Source of the DNA: Bradyrhizobium sp. SZCCT0148
Lineage (GTDB): Bacteria > Pseudomonadota > Alphaproteobacteria > Rhizobiales > Xanthobacteraceae
Direction of reading: 5' to 3'
DNA: 64,000 bases
NCBI RefSeq assembly: GCF_018129985.1
Contig: NZ_JAFCKT010000004.1
Coordinates: 372,001-436,000, forward strand
This document shows positions 46,149 through 55,402 of this stretch, piece by piece. A program made the position numbers and the translations under genes. How positions within the stretch are numbered: the first letter of the stretch is position 1; the number at the start of each line of letters is the position of its first letter. The notes beneath the pieces were generated by a model, which ran no database searches, was not told where the DNA came from, and saw nothing but the letters and a program-made list of their open reading frames with translations.

Positions 46149-46275
46149 GGTTTCTCCCCGGTGATCATCGCCGGCACGAGGCGGCCGCGCGGCGTGCTGC
46201 TTTTTGTCAGCACGTCAGCTCAGCGGACTTCCGCAAGATGGTCTTGCGTCGAGTTGCTGATGGCGCTGCGGCCTC

Positions 46276-47175
46276 TCAGCGTGGGGGCGACGCCGCCTTG
46301 TGCACGTCGAGCACCGCCTGCGCCCATTCGGCCGGGCGCTCCTGCGGCAAATTATGACCGGCATTCGTGAAGACACGCCGCTCGAACGGGCCCTCAAACT
46401 TGCGCGCGTGATGGCCGGTGCCGGGATTGACGCCGTCGCTGTCGCCGTCGATCGCGATGGTCGGAACGCGGATCGGCGGCTGGCTTGCGAGCTTCGCCTC
46501 GATTCCCGCATAGGCGGGGTCGCCTTCGACCAGCGCGTAGCGATGGCGGTAGGAGTGGATCACGACGTCGACGAAATCGGGGTTGTCGAACGACACCGCG
46601 CTTCTCTCGAACGTCGCGTCGTCGAACGTCCATGTCGGCGACCACATCGCCCAGAGCTGGCGGGCAAAGCCGCGCCGGTTGCGCTCCAGCGCGCGGCGGC
46701 CACGCTCGTTGTGAAAGAGATATTGATACCAGAGCGCAGCCTCCTCCGGCGGCGAGGCCGGCTCCATGGCGCGGGCGATGTTCTGAATGTTGTAGGAATT
46801 GCCGGAGACGAGCCCGATCACGCGCTCCGGATGGAGCGCCGAGACCACGCAGGCCGCGCGGCCGCCCCAATCATAGCCGCCGACGACGGCACGCTCGATG
46901 CCGAGCGCGTCCATGAAGGCCAGCAGATCGGCCCCGAGCGCCGCCTGCTCGCCGGAGCGCGGCGTGTCCGGGAAGCGAAATCGCGTCGGCCCGTAGCCGC
47001 GCAGCCAGGGCACCAGAACGCGCGCGCCGGCCTCCGCCATGATCGGCGCGGTCTCCGCATAGGCGTTCACGTCATAGGGAAAGCCGTGACCCATGATGCA
47101 GGGCCAGCCGTCGGGCGCGCCGTATTCGCGATAGGTGATGTCGAGGACATCCGTGGTCACTGACTTTTGTCGCAT
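46276..47175 (-). CDS. Alpha/beta hydrolase, Asp-nucleophile (epoxide hydrolase-like)
   Basis: A 299-aa cytoplasmic hydrolase. The oxyanion segment is MGHGFPYDVNAY, the nucleophile elbow VVGGYDWGGR carries Asp102, and the C-terminal histidine is in TNAGHNLPQERP. These are epoxide hydrolase/haloacetate dehalogenase features. It is oriented away from the photolyase-like gene; substrate unknown. Confidence 0.82.
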   Translation of the reverse strand: MRQKSVTTDVLDITYREYGAPDGWPCIMGHGFPYDVNAYAETAPIMAEAGARVLVPWLRGYGPTRFRFPDTPRSGEQAALGADLLAFMDALGIERAVVGGYDWGGRAACVVSALHPERVIGLVSGNSYNIQNIARAMEPASPPEEAALWYQYLFHNERGRRALERNRRGFARQLWAMWSPTWTFDDATFERSAVSFDNPDFVDVVIHSYRHRYALVEGDPAYAGIEAKLASQPPIRVPTIAIDGDSDGVNPGTGHHARKFEGPFERRVFTNAGHNLPQERPAEWAQAVLDVHKAASPPR

Positions 47176-47363
47176 GTCGCACCTTTTTGCTCAGCATAAA
47201 CCCGCCGCCGCGAATGATCCAATCTCCCTTTTGCTTGACCGCTGTCTCAGGGTCCATGATCCAACGTGTGGCAATGATCGTTTCCACTGACGGAAGCTGC
47301 AACCATGCGCCATAGCTGCCGTTGACCTCGACGTTGCGCTACAATTTCGGCCCCGGAGCACTT

Positions 47364-48896
47364 GTGGAACAAGGCACGACAAAGGACATCAGGCATCTCG
47401 TGATCGTCTTCGGCGATCAACTCGATGCCGACAGTGCGGCATTCGATGGGTTCGATCCGGACCACGATGTCGTGCTGCAGATGGAGGTGATGGAGGAAGC
47501 GTCATACATCCCCCAGCACAAGAAACGCATCGCCTACTTCCTCGCCTCGATGCGCCACTTCAGGCACGAACTCGTCGCCCGCGGTCGCCGCGTGCACTAT
47601 GTCGAGATCGACGATCCCTCGAATACCGGGCAATTCGAGACCGAGATTGCCAGGGCCCAGCGCGCGTTCAGGCCGCAGCGAACCGTCGCGCTCGAACCCG
47701 GCGACTGGCGTGTCGCCGAGATGCTGCGCCGCTTGCCCGAAACACCCGAAATACGCACCGACCGTCATTTCCTGTGCTCGAGGGAAGAGTTCGCACGCTT
47801 CTCCGAGCAGCATCCCCGCCCGGTGCTGGAGACATTCTATCGCGCCATGCGGCGCAAGACCGGCCTGCTGATGGACCGCGCGGGCCGACCCGTCGGCGGT
47901 GCGTGGAATTTCGACCGGGAGAACCGCAAGGCCTTTGGCAAGATCGGCCCACCGATCCCGCCGCGCCCGACCTGTGCTCCGGACCGGATCACGACCGACG
48001 TCCTGCGATTGGTCGAACAGCGCTTCGCCGACAGTCCCGGCAAGATCGGCGATTTCGACCTTCCGGTCACGCGGGAACAGGGGCTGGCGCAGCTCGACGA
48101 TTTCGTCAGCGAACGGCTTCCGCTGTTCGGGACCTACCAGGACGCCATGCGGTCCGGCGAACCCTTCCTCTTTCACTCCGTTCTGTCTGGGCCGTTGAAT
48201 CTCCACCGACTGCGCCCGCTCGAAGTCGTCGAAGCCGCGCTGCGCAACACGAGCGCGCCGTTGAACGCCCTCGAGGGCTTCACGCGCCAGATCATCGGAT
48301 GGCGGGAGTTCGTGCGCGGCATCTATTGGCAGCGCATGCCGCACTATGCCGAGGAGAACGCGCTCGATGCCGACCTGCCGATGCCCAAATTCTACTGGAC
48401 CGGCCAGACGGACATGCGCTGTCTCGCCGAAGCGATCGGCCACACCATCGACCATGCCTATGCGCACCATATCGAACGGCTGATGGTGCTTGGGCTGTTC
48501 GCCCTGCTCCTGGGAGTTCGGCCCTACGACGTACATCGGTGGCACATGTCGATGTTCTGGGACGCCATCGATTGGGTCTCGCTGCCCAACACCCTCGGCA
48601 TGAGCCAGCATGGCGACGGCGGGATCGTCGGCACGAAGCCCTACGCGGCCTCCGGCAATTACATCAATCGCATGAGCGACCACTGCCGGCACTGCCGTTT
48701 CGATCCCAAGCTGTCCGTCGGAGAGTACGCCTGCCCCTTCACGACGCTGTACTGGAACTTCCTGGACAAGTACCGACGGCGGTTCGCGTCCAACATCCGG
48801 ATGAAGAATCAGTACAGCAATCTGGCGCGCAAGGACGGCGCAGAGCTGCGTGCGATCCGGCGCCAGGCGGACACGATCACCGAAAGCGTGACGTAA
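47364..48896 (+). CDS. phrB: Iron-sulfur (6-4) photolyase/cryptochrome (PhrB/FeS-BCP type)
   Basis: Bacterial photolyase-related protein, 510 aa, of the class whose Agrobacterium member PhrB repairs (6-4) photoproducts with blue light, using FAD, a lumazine antenna and a 4Fe-4S cluster. The four cluster cysteines are present at Cys353, Cys441, Cys444 (DHCRHCRFDP) and Cys457 (EYACPF), each three positions after PhrB Cys350/438/441/454. FAD-site residues around LNALEGFTRQIIGWREFVRG and the N-terminal VIVFGDQLD fit too. I choose GTG 47364, with GGAG 5 nt upstream; a TTG at 47322 is possible. Confidence 0.92.
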   Translation: MEQGTTKDIRHLVIVFGDQLDADSAAFDGFDPDHDVVLQMEVMEEASYIPQHKKRIAYFLASMRHFRHELVARGRRVHYVEIDDPSNTGQFETEIARAQRAFRPQRTVALEPGDWRVAEMLRRLPETPEIRTDRHFLCSREEFARFSEQHPRPVLETFYRAMRRKTGLLMDRAGRPVGGAWNFDRENRKAFGKIGPPIPPRPTCAPDRITTDVLRLVEQRFADSPGKIGDFDLPVTREQGLAQLDDFVSERLPLFGTYQDAMRSGEPFLFHSVLSGPLNLHRLRPLEVVEAALRNTSAPLNALEGFTRQIIGWREFVRGIYWQRMPHYAEENALDADLPMPKFYWTGQTDMRCLAEAIGHTIDHAYAHHIERLMVLGLFALLLGVRPYDVHRWHMSMFWDAIDWVSLPNTLGMSQHGDGGIVGTKPYAASGNYINRMSDHCRHCRFDPKLSVGEYACPFTTLYWNFLDKYRRRFASNIRMKNQYSNLARKDGAELRAIRRQADTITESVT

Positions 48897-48954
48897 GCCA
48901 TTTTGCGAGACATGGGATCGACAGCTTTCGCCCAACGCCCCGACGCGAAGGGAC

Positions 48955-49782
48955 CTACCGCTGCGGTCCCGAGAGCGAGATGTCGCGCTCGGCGCGGAAC
49001 ACGTTGCTGTAGAGATTGGCGATCCATTGCCGGCCGATCTCGGTCTTGTTGAGATAGCCGATCTCGGTCTGGATGTGCGGTGCGACGCTATTCCAATAGA
49101 ATTGTGGATAGCGGTTCACGATGTCGGCCGGCGAATCGTAGCCGAGCTGGCGGTTGATGCCGACCTCCTCGAACTCGTAATAAAGCGCGTTGGCCTTGCG
49201 GAGATAGTTGGGATCGCCGAGCTGTCCGATGAAATCGGCGGCGCGCAGGATCGAGGCTTCGTCGTCATAGTCCTGCCCTTCGCGGGCCGGAAACCGCGTG
49301 CCTTCGATGGCGCGGGCGATCCGCTCCGGATCGAGCCCGGGGATATGCCGCAACCGCCGCGTCACGTACAGCTTCGAGCGATCGACGTGATACATCATCA
49401 GGCTGGCGTCCGATGCGCCGCGCGGCAGCGACACCTTGGTGTTGGCCGCGTCGATCACGAAGCCGTCGGCGTCGTCCTCCTCGAACAGCCCGCGCACATA
49501 GCCGATGTCGTGGGCGAGGCAGGCGATCAGGACGTGGACGTAATCCTCGGCCGACAGATGGGTATGGAGACTCCGCCCGCGAAGGATGGCCTGGGCCGCC
49601 AGCGTCACCAGCATCGTATGCTCGATGTTGTGGTAGAGCGCATCGCTGTTGCCGATGCATTCCATCGCGGTGCGGGTCGCGCTCGCGACGATGCTGGCAG
49701 AAGACTCGTCGTACCGGCGACGCATGAACTTGCCGAGGAAATCCTCCAGGGATTCAGCCGCCAGTCTCGGCAACGTCATCAT
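48955..49782 (-). CDS. HD-domain metal-dependent phosphohydrolase
   Basis: A 275-aa HD-superfamily hydrolase. Metal-binding motifs are YHNIEHTMLV (H...HD-type first ligands) and the doublet CLAHDIGYVRG about 45 residues later, with more His/Asp residues in MMYHVDRS. The arrangement resembles cyclic-nucleotide phosphodiesterase-like HD proteins, but the substrate is not known. It faces the photolyase gene tail to tail, leaving a gap of 58 nt. Confidence 0.78.
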   Translation of the reverse strand: MMTLPRLAAESLEDFLGKFMRRRYDESSASIVASATRTAMECIGNSDALYHNIEHTMLVTLAAQAILRGRSLHTHLSAEDYVHVLIACLAHDIGYVRGLFEEDDADGFVIDAANTKVSLPRGASDASLMMYHVDRSKLYVTRRLRHIPGLDPERIARAIEGTRFPAREGQDYDDEASILRAADFIGQLGDPNYLRKANALYYEFEEVGINRQLGYDSPADIVNRYPQFYWNSVAPHIQTEIGYLNKTEIGRQWIANLYSNVFRAERDISLSGPQR

Positions 49783-50003
49783 GGATGCGGCCCCGTCCGT
49801 CGGTGGTGTCCCATGGCTCCTCCCGCCGTCTCATTCTTGTCCTCGACGCAACGGGAAGCATAGCCCATCTTGGGCCGGCTGACCAAATTTCGGAGCAAAA
49901 ATTCGCAAAATTGTAGCATCTCGCTGCGCAGCATGCCGGTTGCAGCAAAGGACCGTCACACCTTTAAGGAAACGGCACAACGAGGGCCACCGGCCCGGCC
50001 GCT

Positions 50004-50903
50004 TCACGGGGCGGACAGGATGTCGGCACCGGCCGCCGAGCGCGACAGACTTCTGGCCAGATAGAACAGCTCGACCAGCTTGCCGCGTTTGCCCGCCAAC
50101 GAGAAGATGTATTCGGGCGTTTCCGCCTCGATTTCCGCGATCGCCACCTTGGCGATGCGATCGATACGGCTCGAGCCGTGCTCCCAGACGAAGCCGACAC
50201 CGAGCCGGTTGGCCACAGCCTCCAGCATTCCCTCGCGCGTGTTGACGACGATCGCCGGAGTGGCGCGCAGATTGACGGCGCGAAACGCCCTGTCCACGAC
50301 GCGCTGGGTCGCGGAATCCCGGGTCCGAAACACCAGCGGATATTGCATCAGGCTGAGGGCGGACACGCGCGACTCCCGGCTGAGGTCGTGAAAGGGATGG
50401 CAGATCGCGACGACGCGCTGCTGCACGCAGGCCTCGCGACGGAAGCGGTTGTCCTGCGGCACTTCCGGCAGCACGGCAACGTCGACGCGCTGGTCGACCA
50501 CCGCTGCCATGATGGCCGACCAGCTGCCGATCTCGATGTTGATCTGGATTTTCGGATACAGATTGCGGAACGCCGCGATCAGAGCCATGCCCGGCATGGC
50601 GTTGCCGAGCCCGATGCGAATTTCGCCCCCCGTCAGCTCGTCACGCTGCGACAGGATGGCCATCGCATCGGCCTCGATCGCCTGCATGCGGCTCGTTGCA
50701 GCATAGAGCCTCCTGCACAACGGCGTCGCGATCAGGCTCTGTCCGTGCCGATCGAACAGGGCAACACCGAACTCGGCCTCGAGGTCGCGCACCAGTTGCG
50801 CAACGGCGGGCTGCGACACACCCAACTTCCTGGCTGCGGCGGCAAAGCTGCCGGTGTCGAACACCGCATTGACCGCCCGGACACGCGACGACGTCAACGC
50901 CAC
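50004..50903 (-). CDS. LysR-family transcriptional regulator
   Basis: A 299-aa LTTR with an N-terminal winged helix-turn-helix (AVFDTGSFAAAARKLGVSQP, then AVAQLVRDLEAEFG, residues 14-46) and a periplasmic-binding-like effector domain (ELTGGEIRIGLGNAMPGMAL onward). It is divergent from the ABC importer operon, with 151 nt between the start codons, so it most likely controls that operon in response to its substrate. Confidence 0.88.
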   Translation of the reverse strand: MALTSSRVRAVNAVFDTGSFAAAARKLGVSQPAVAQLVRDLEAEFGVALFDRHGQSLIATPLCRRLYAATSRMQAIEADAMAILSQRDELTGGEIRIGLGNAMPGMALIAAFRNLYPKIQINIEIGSWSAIMAAVVDQRVDVAVLPEVPQDNRFRREACVQQRVVAICHPFHDLSRESRVSALSLMQYPLVFRTRDSATQRVVDRAFRAVNLRATPAIVVNTREGMLEAVANRLGVGFVWEHGSSRIDRIAKVAIAEIEAETPEYIFSLAGKRGKLVELFYLARSLSRSAAGADILSAP

Positions 50904-51054
50904 GACGACAACTCCACGACCGATATGCCGGCCTCACGGGCCCGCAAAAGCAAAACCTGGGATCAGCATAGGCAATGCCATTGACCGTTATGTGAATGTC
51001 AGATGCCGTCCCTACTCCTCGCGCGCCGCAACAGGCAGCAGGGGACCAGCGCGA

Positions 51055-52206
51055 ATGGCGCAGATCGAGCTTTCCGCAATCCGCAAATCCTTCGACGGGA
51101 CCGACGTCCTGAACGGCATCGATTTCCGGATCGGGGACGGCGAGTTCATCTCGCTGGTCGGTCCGTCCGGCTGCGGCAAGTCGACCCTGCTCCGCATCAT
51201 CGCCGGGCTCGAGCCACAGAATTCCGGGCAAATCCACATCGACGGCCGCCCCGTGGACGGCATTCGCCCGAGCGCGCGCAATCTGGCGATGGTATTCCAG
51301 TCCTATGCGCTCTATCCGCATTTGAGTACCTTCGACAACATTGCGGTGCCGTTGCGGATGCGGCGCCTCTCCGCGATCGAACGGCTGCCGCTGCTCGGCC
51401 CGCTGCTGCCGGGCCGGCGCGCCAAGGAGCGGGGCATCCGCGCCGACATCGAGACCATCGCCGAGCAGCTCGACATCGCGCCGTTGCTGCGGCGCAAGCC
51501 CGGGCAACTGTCCGGCGGACAGCGCCAACGCGTCGCGGTCGGACGCGCCATGGTGCGCGAACCGCTCGCCTTCCTGTTCGACGAACCGCTCTCCAATCTC
51601 GATGCGAAGCTGCGCGTCCACATGCGCGCCGAACTCGCCGAGCTGCATCGCCGTCTCAAGGCGACGTTCGTCTACGTCACGCACGACCAGGCCGAGGCGA
51701 TGACCATGTCGAGCCGGATCGCCGTCATGATGGGCGGAGAACTGATCCAGGCCGGCACGCCCGCGGAGATCTACAACGACCCCGGCGATATCCGTGTCGC
51801 CGAATTCATCGGCAGCCCGAAGATCAACATCCTGCCCGGCCGCATCCGGAAGGACGGCGGCATCGACGTGCTGGGGACCGCCTTGCGGCTTGCGTGCGGC
51901 GCGACCGCGGGCGAATGCCGAGTCGGCGTGCGCCCGGAGCGGATCGACCTCGGCACGGGGCCGTTCTCGGGAAGCGTCGTCCATCTCGAAAACCTGGGCG
52001 CGGAGGCCTTCGTGCACCTTGCGATCGGCGACGCCGGGCTGCGCCTGATCGCGCGGCTCGCCGACGTCAGGCACTTGCCCGCGATGGGCAGTCCCGTCGC
52101 CTTCGGCTTCGCGTCCGACGCCGTGCGGGCTTTCGATCCGGCCGGAAAGCGCATTCCGCTGCGAGCGGAGCAGTCCGAGCGCATCCGAGAGCCCGCCCAT
52201 GTCTGA
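51055..52206 (+). CDS. ABC transporter ATP-binding protein (UgpC/MalK type)
   Basis: Energising subunit of a carbohydrate-type importer, 383 aa. Walker A GPSGCGKST (36-44), Q-loop MVFQSYALYP, signature LSGGQ (152-156), Walker B FLFDEP (173-178) and His210 switch are intact; a TOBE-type regulatory tail follows. Between the Q-loop and the signature it carries about 15 extra residues (LSAIERLPLLGPLLPGRRAK) compared with MalK. ATG 51055 has AGGGGA upstream; the frame open to 50854 is intergenic. It overlaps the next gene by 8 nt. An ATPase gene leading the operon is unusual but not rare. Confidence 0.92.
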   Translation: MAQIELSAIRKSFDGTDVLNGIDFRIGDGEFISLVGPSGCGKSTLLRIIAGLEPQNSGQIHIDGRPVDGIRPSARNLAMVFQSYALYPHLSTFDNIAVPLRMRRLSAIERLPLLGPLLPGRRAKERGIRADIETIAEQLDIAPLLRRKPGQLSGGQRQRVAVGRAMVREPLAFLFDEPLSNLDAKLRVHMRAELAELHRRLKATFVYVTHDQAEAMTMSSRIAVMMGGELIQAGTPAEIYNDPGDIRVAEFIGSPKINILPGRIRKDGGIDVLGTALRLACGATAGECRVGVRPERIDLGTGPFSGSVVHLENLGAEAFVHLAIGDAGLRLIARLADVRHLPAMGSPVAFGFASDAVRAFDPAGKRIPLRAEQSERIREPAHV

Positions 52207-53146
52207 CGGCGCGATAACCATCGACGCGGCTGTCGTCCCCGCCCGCACCGCACGGCGCAGCCTGCCGGCTCATGGCAGCAGGCGCACATACGCCGCCTAC
52301 GCCCTTGTGGCGCCGGGCGCAGCCCTCATGCTGATCATGTTGCTCGGTCCGCTCGCCGGCGTGATCGCCCTCTCCTTCACCGACTATCAGCTCGGCGCGC
52401 CGCATTTCTCCTGGATCGGGCTCGCCAACTACCAGGACCTGTTCGCCGACAGGGTGTTCTGGACGGCACTGCGCAACACGCTGACCTATGTCGTGGTCGT
52501 GGTGCCCGGCGCCGTGATCGCAGGCCTTGCGATCGCGCTGCTGATCCAGAGCGGCACGAGCCTGCGCAGCCTCTATCGCACGATCTATTTTCTGCCAGTG
52601 ATGGCGACCCTGATCGCCATGGCGGTGGTGTGGGAGTTCATGCTGCATCCACAATTCGGCCTGGTGAACGGGCTGTTGCGCAATGCGGGCCTGCCGGCCT
52701 TCGCGTGGTTGCAGGACCGCAGCACCGCCCTCTATGCGCTGTGCGCGATCGGCATCTGGCAGGCGGTCGGCTTCAACATGGTGCTATTCCTCGCCGGCCT
52801 CGTCTCGATCCCCAAGCAGCTCTACGAAGCCGCCGAAATCGACGGCGCGTCGAGCGGCTGGGCTCGCTTCCGCCTCGTGACATGGCCGATGCTCGGGCCG
52901 GTCACGACCTTCGTCGTCGTCATCTCCGGCATCCGCTCCTTCCAGGTGTTCGACACTGTGCACGTGCTGACCAAGGGCGGCCCGTCGAAATCCACCGAGG
53001 TGCTGATCCACACCATGTACACGGAAGGCTTCGAGTTCTTCCGTTCCGGCTACGCCGCCGCGATCACGGTCGTCTTCCTGGTCTTCGTTCTCGCCCTCAC
53101 GCTGATTAAGTCGAGGCTCGCCGATCGCGGCGTGCATTACACATGA
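52199..53146 (+). CDS. ABC transporter permease (UgpA/MalF type)
   Basis: First membrane subunit, 315 aa, with about six helices and the EAA loop that contacts the ATPase: YEAAEIDGASSGWARFRLV (about residues 210-228). Start ATG 52199 overlaps the ATPase gene; the stop overlaps the next permease (ATGA). Sugar-type permease families 1 and 2 are paired here. Confidence 0.93.
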   Translation: MSDGAITIDAAVVPARTARRSLPAHGSRRTYAAYALVAPGAALMLIMLLGPLAGVIALSFTDYQLGAPHFSWIGLANYQDLFADRVFWTALRNTLTYVVVVVPGAVIAGLAIALLIQSGTSLRSLYRTIYFLPVMATLIAMAVVWEFMLHPQFGLVNGLLRNAGLPAFAWLQDRSTALYALCAIGIWQAVGFNMVLFLAGLVSIPKQLYEAAEIDGASSGWARFRLVTWPMLGPVTTFVVVISGIRSFQVFDTVHVLTKGGPSKSTEVLIHTMYTEGFEFFRSGYAAAITVVFLVFVLALTLIKSRLADRGVHYT

Positions 53147-53979
53147 ACAACGCGCATCCCATCCCGGTCCGGGCGATCCTTCGCCATTTCCTGCTGATCG
53201 CAGGCGCCGCGGTCATGCTCGCGCCTTTCATCTGGATGATCTCGACCGCGTCGAAGCCGCAGACCGAGATCTTCTCCAGCGAGCTGCACCTGATCCCGCA
53301 CCAGTTCGCGCTGCGGGACAATTTGCGCGAAGCGTTCGCCAAGGCCAATCTGCTGCGCTTCCTGCTCAACGGCGTGATCGTCACGGTCTCGATCTTCGTG
53401 CTGCAGGTGATGGTGGCGCTGCCGGCGGCCTACGCACTCGCAAAACTCCGTTTCCTCGGCCGCGAGACGCTGTTTGCGCTGGTGCTGTTCGGGATCCTGA
53501 TCCCGCCGCAGGCGACCGCGATCCCCGTCTTCTTGCTGCTGCACGAGGCCGGTCTGCTCGACAGCTATGCCGCGCTCGTCCTGCCCTTCACGATCTCGGT
53601 GTTCGGCATCTTCCTGATGCGCCAGTTCTTCAAGACCGTGCCGGACGATCTCGTCGATGCCGCGCGCATGGACGGCATCTCCGAATTCGGCATCGTCTGG
53701 CAGGTGATGCTGCCGGCCGCGATCCCGGCCGTCACCGCATTCGGCATCTTCTCCGTGGTTGCGCACTGGAACGACTATTTCTGGCCGCTGATCGTGCTCA
53801 ACAGCGAGCAATTGCGCACGCCGCCGCTTGCGGTCGCCCATTTCCGCAACAACGAGGCCGGCACCAGCTACGGACCGCTGATGGCCGCGGCGATGGTGAT
53901 CATTGCCCCGCTCGTGATCGCTTTCCTCTTTGCCCAGCGCCGCTTCATCGAGGGCATCACCCTCACCGGGATCAAGTAA
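53143..53979 (+). CDS. ABC transporter permease (UgpE/MalG type)
   Basis: Second membrane subunit, 278 aa, six predicted helices, with the EAA-type loop DDLVDAARMDGISEFGIVWQ (about residues 166-185). It overlaps the first permease by 4 nt and is followed 29 nt later by the binding-protein gene with an AGGAG site. Confidence 0.93.
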   Translation: MNNAHPIPVRAILRHFLLIAGAAVMLAPFIWMISTASKPQTEIFSSELHLIPHQFALRDNLREAFAKANLLRFLLNGVIVTVSIFVLQVMVALPAAYALAKLRFLGRETLFALVLFGILIPPQATAIPVFLLLHEAGLLDSYAALVLPFTISVFGIFLMRQFFKTVPDDLVDAARMDGISEFGIVWQVMLPAAIPAVTAFGIFSVVAHWNDYFWPLIVLNSEQLRTPPLAVAHFRNNEAGTSYGPLMAAAMVIIAPLVIAFLFAQRRFIEGITLTGIK

Positions 53980-54008
53980 CCGAAACCACCTCAAACAGGA
54001 GACTATCC

Positions 54009-55289
54009 ATGCTGAAGTCGATCATCGCCGCGGCGGCTCTGTCGCTCGCGGCCGGCTCTGCGCTCGCGCAGACCAAGACCGAGATCGTGATGCAGTATCC
54101 CTATCCGGAGCTGTTCACCGAGACCCACAAGCGCATCGCCGAGGAGTTCGCCAAGGTGCACCCGGAGATCAAGGTCACCATGCGCGCGCCTTACGAATCC
54201 TACGAGGACGCCACCCAGAAGGTGCTGCGCGAGGCCGTCACCAATCAGATGCCCGACGTGTCCTTCCAGGGCCTGAACCGCATCCGCGTGCTGGTCGACA
54301 AGAACATCCCGGCCGAGCTCGGCGGCTACATCGCCGCCGAAAAGGATTTCGACAAGCAGGGCTTCCACCAGGCGATGTATGACATCGGCACCGCCGGCGG
54401 CAAGGTCTACGCCCTTCCGTTCGCGATCTCCCTGCCGATCGTCTACGTCAATCTCGACCTCGTGAAGCAGGCCGGCGGCGACGTGGACAATCTGCCCAAG
54501 AGCTGGGACGAACTGATCGCGCTCGCCAGGAAGATCAAGGCGCTCGGCAACGACACCAACGGCGTCACCTATGCCTGGGACATCACCGGCAACTGGCTGT
54601 GGCAAGCCCCGGTCTTCGCGCGCGGCGGCACCATGCTCAATGCCGACGAGACCAAGGTCGCCTTCGACGGGCCGGAAGGCAAGTTCGCCATCAACACGAT
54701 AGCGCGGCTCGTCAACGAGGGCGGCATGCCCAATCTCGACCAGCCGTCGATGCGCGCGGCGTTCGCGGCCGGCAAGACCGGCTTTCACATCACCTCGACT
54801 TCCGACCTCAACAAGGTCACCCAGATGACGGGCGGCAAGTTCGCGTTGAAGACGATCCCGTTCCCGGACGTGGCTTCCCCGAACGGCAGGCTGCCGGCCG
54901 GCGGCAATGTCGTGCTGATCCTCGCCAAGGACAAGGCCAAGCGCGACGCCGCCTGGGAAGCGGTGAAGTTTTGGACCGGCGCCAAGGGCGCCGCGATCAT
55001 GGCGGAGACCACCGGCTACATGCCGCCCAACAAGGTCGCCAACGAGGTCTATCTGAAGGACTTCTACGTCAAGAACCCCAACAACTACACCGCGGTCGGC
55101 CAGCTCCCGCTGCTCACCAAATGGTACGCCTTCCCCGGCGACAACGGCCTGAAGATCACCGACGTGATCAAGGATCACCTCAATTCGATCGTCTCGGGCG
55201 CCCGCGCCAGGGAGCCCGAGGCCGTCCTCGCCGACATGACCGCGGATGTGCAGAAGCTGCTGCCGAAGACCACCGGCGCCGCGCGCTGA
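54009..55289 (+). CDS. ABC transporter extracellular binding protein (UgpB type)
   Basis: Periplasmic solute receptor of the importer, 426 aa, cluster of sugar and glycerol-3-phosphate binding proteins. Signal peptide MLKSIIAAAALSLAAGSALA, then IVMQYPYPELFTETHKRIAE; ligand-domain landmarks PDVSFQGLNRIRVLVD, LPKSWDELIALARKIK and ITGNWLWQAPVF. Position with an UgpC-type ATPase and a phosphodiesterase suggests a glycerophospho-compound ligand, but the ligand is not proven. The stop codon lies inside a 48-bp tandem duplication. Confidence 0.9.
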   Translation: MLKSIIAAAALSLAAGSALAQTKTEIVMQYPYPELFTETHKRIAEEFAKVHPEIKVTMRAPYESYEDATQKVLREAVTNQMPDVSFQGLNRIRVLVDKNIPAELGGYIAAEKDFDKQGFHQAMYDIGTAGGKVYALPFAISLPIVYVNLDLVKQAGGDVDNLPKSWDELIALARKIKALGNDTNGVTYAWDITGNWLWQAPVFARGGTMLNADETKVAFDGPEGKFAINTIARLVNEGGMPNLDQPSMRAAFAAGKTGFHITSTSDLNKVTQMTGGKFALKTIPFPDVASPNGRLPAGGNVVLILAKDKAKRDAAWEAVKFWTGAKGAAIMAETTGYMPPNKVANEVYLKDFYVKNPNNYTAVGQLPLLTKWYAFPGDNGLKITDVIKDHLNSIVSGARAREPEAVLADMTADVQKLLPKTTGAAR

Positions 55290-55376
55290 GCCCACAACGC
55301 CTGCCAATCACGGGGCGCCACCGGCGCCGCGCGCTGAGCCCACAACGCCTGCCAATCACGGGGCGCCACCGGCGCC
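55270..55376. repeat. 48-bp tandem duplication at the end of the binding-protein gene
   Basis: The unit beginning ccaccggcgccgcgcgctga occurs at 55270-55317 and again, identically, at 55318-55365, with a partial third start at 55366-55376. It includes the stop codon of the upstream gene and the left arm of the terminator at 55357-55381, so the copy lies after the coding end and does not alter the protein. Confidence 0.92.
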
Positions 55377-55381
55377 CCGTG
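55357..55381. terminator. GC-rich hairpin downstream of the binding-protein gene
   Basis: cacggggcgcc (55357-55367) and ggcgccccgtg (55371-55381) form a perfect 11-bp stem with a 3-nt loop. There is no T run, so it may reduce read-through into the phosphodiesterase gene or stabilise the upstream mRNA, as often happens after binding-protein genes. Confidence 0.6.
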
Positions 55382-55402
55382 CCGCAGGAACGGGAAAGAA
55401 CG

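Noticed and set aside
55270-55376. Possible CRISPR-like repeat
   Set aside because: Only two directly adjacent copies with no spacers and no cas genes; it is a simple tandem duplication.
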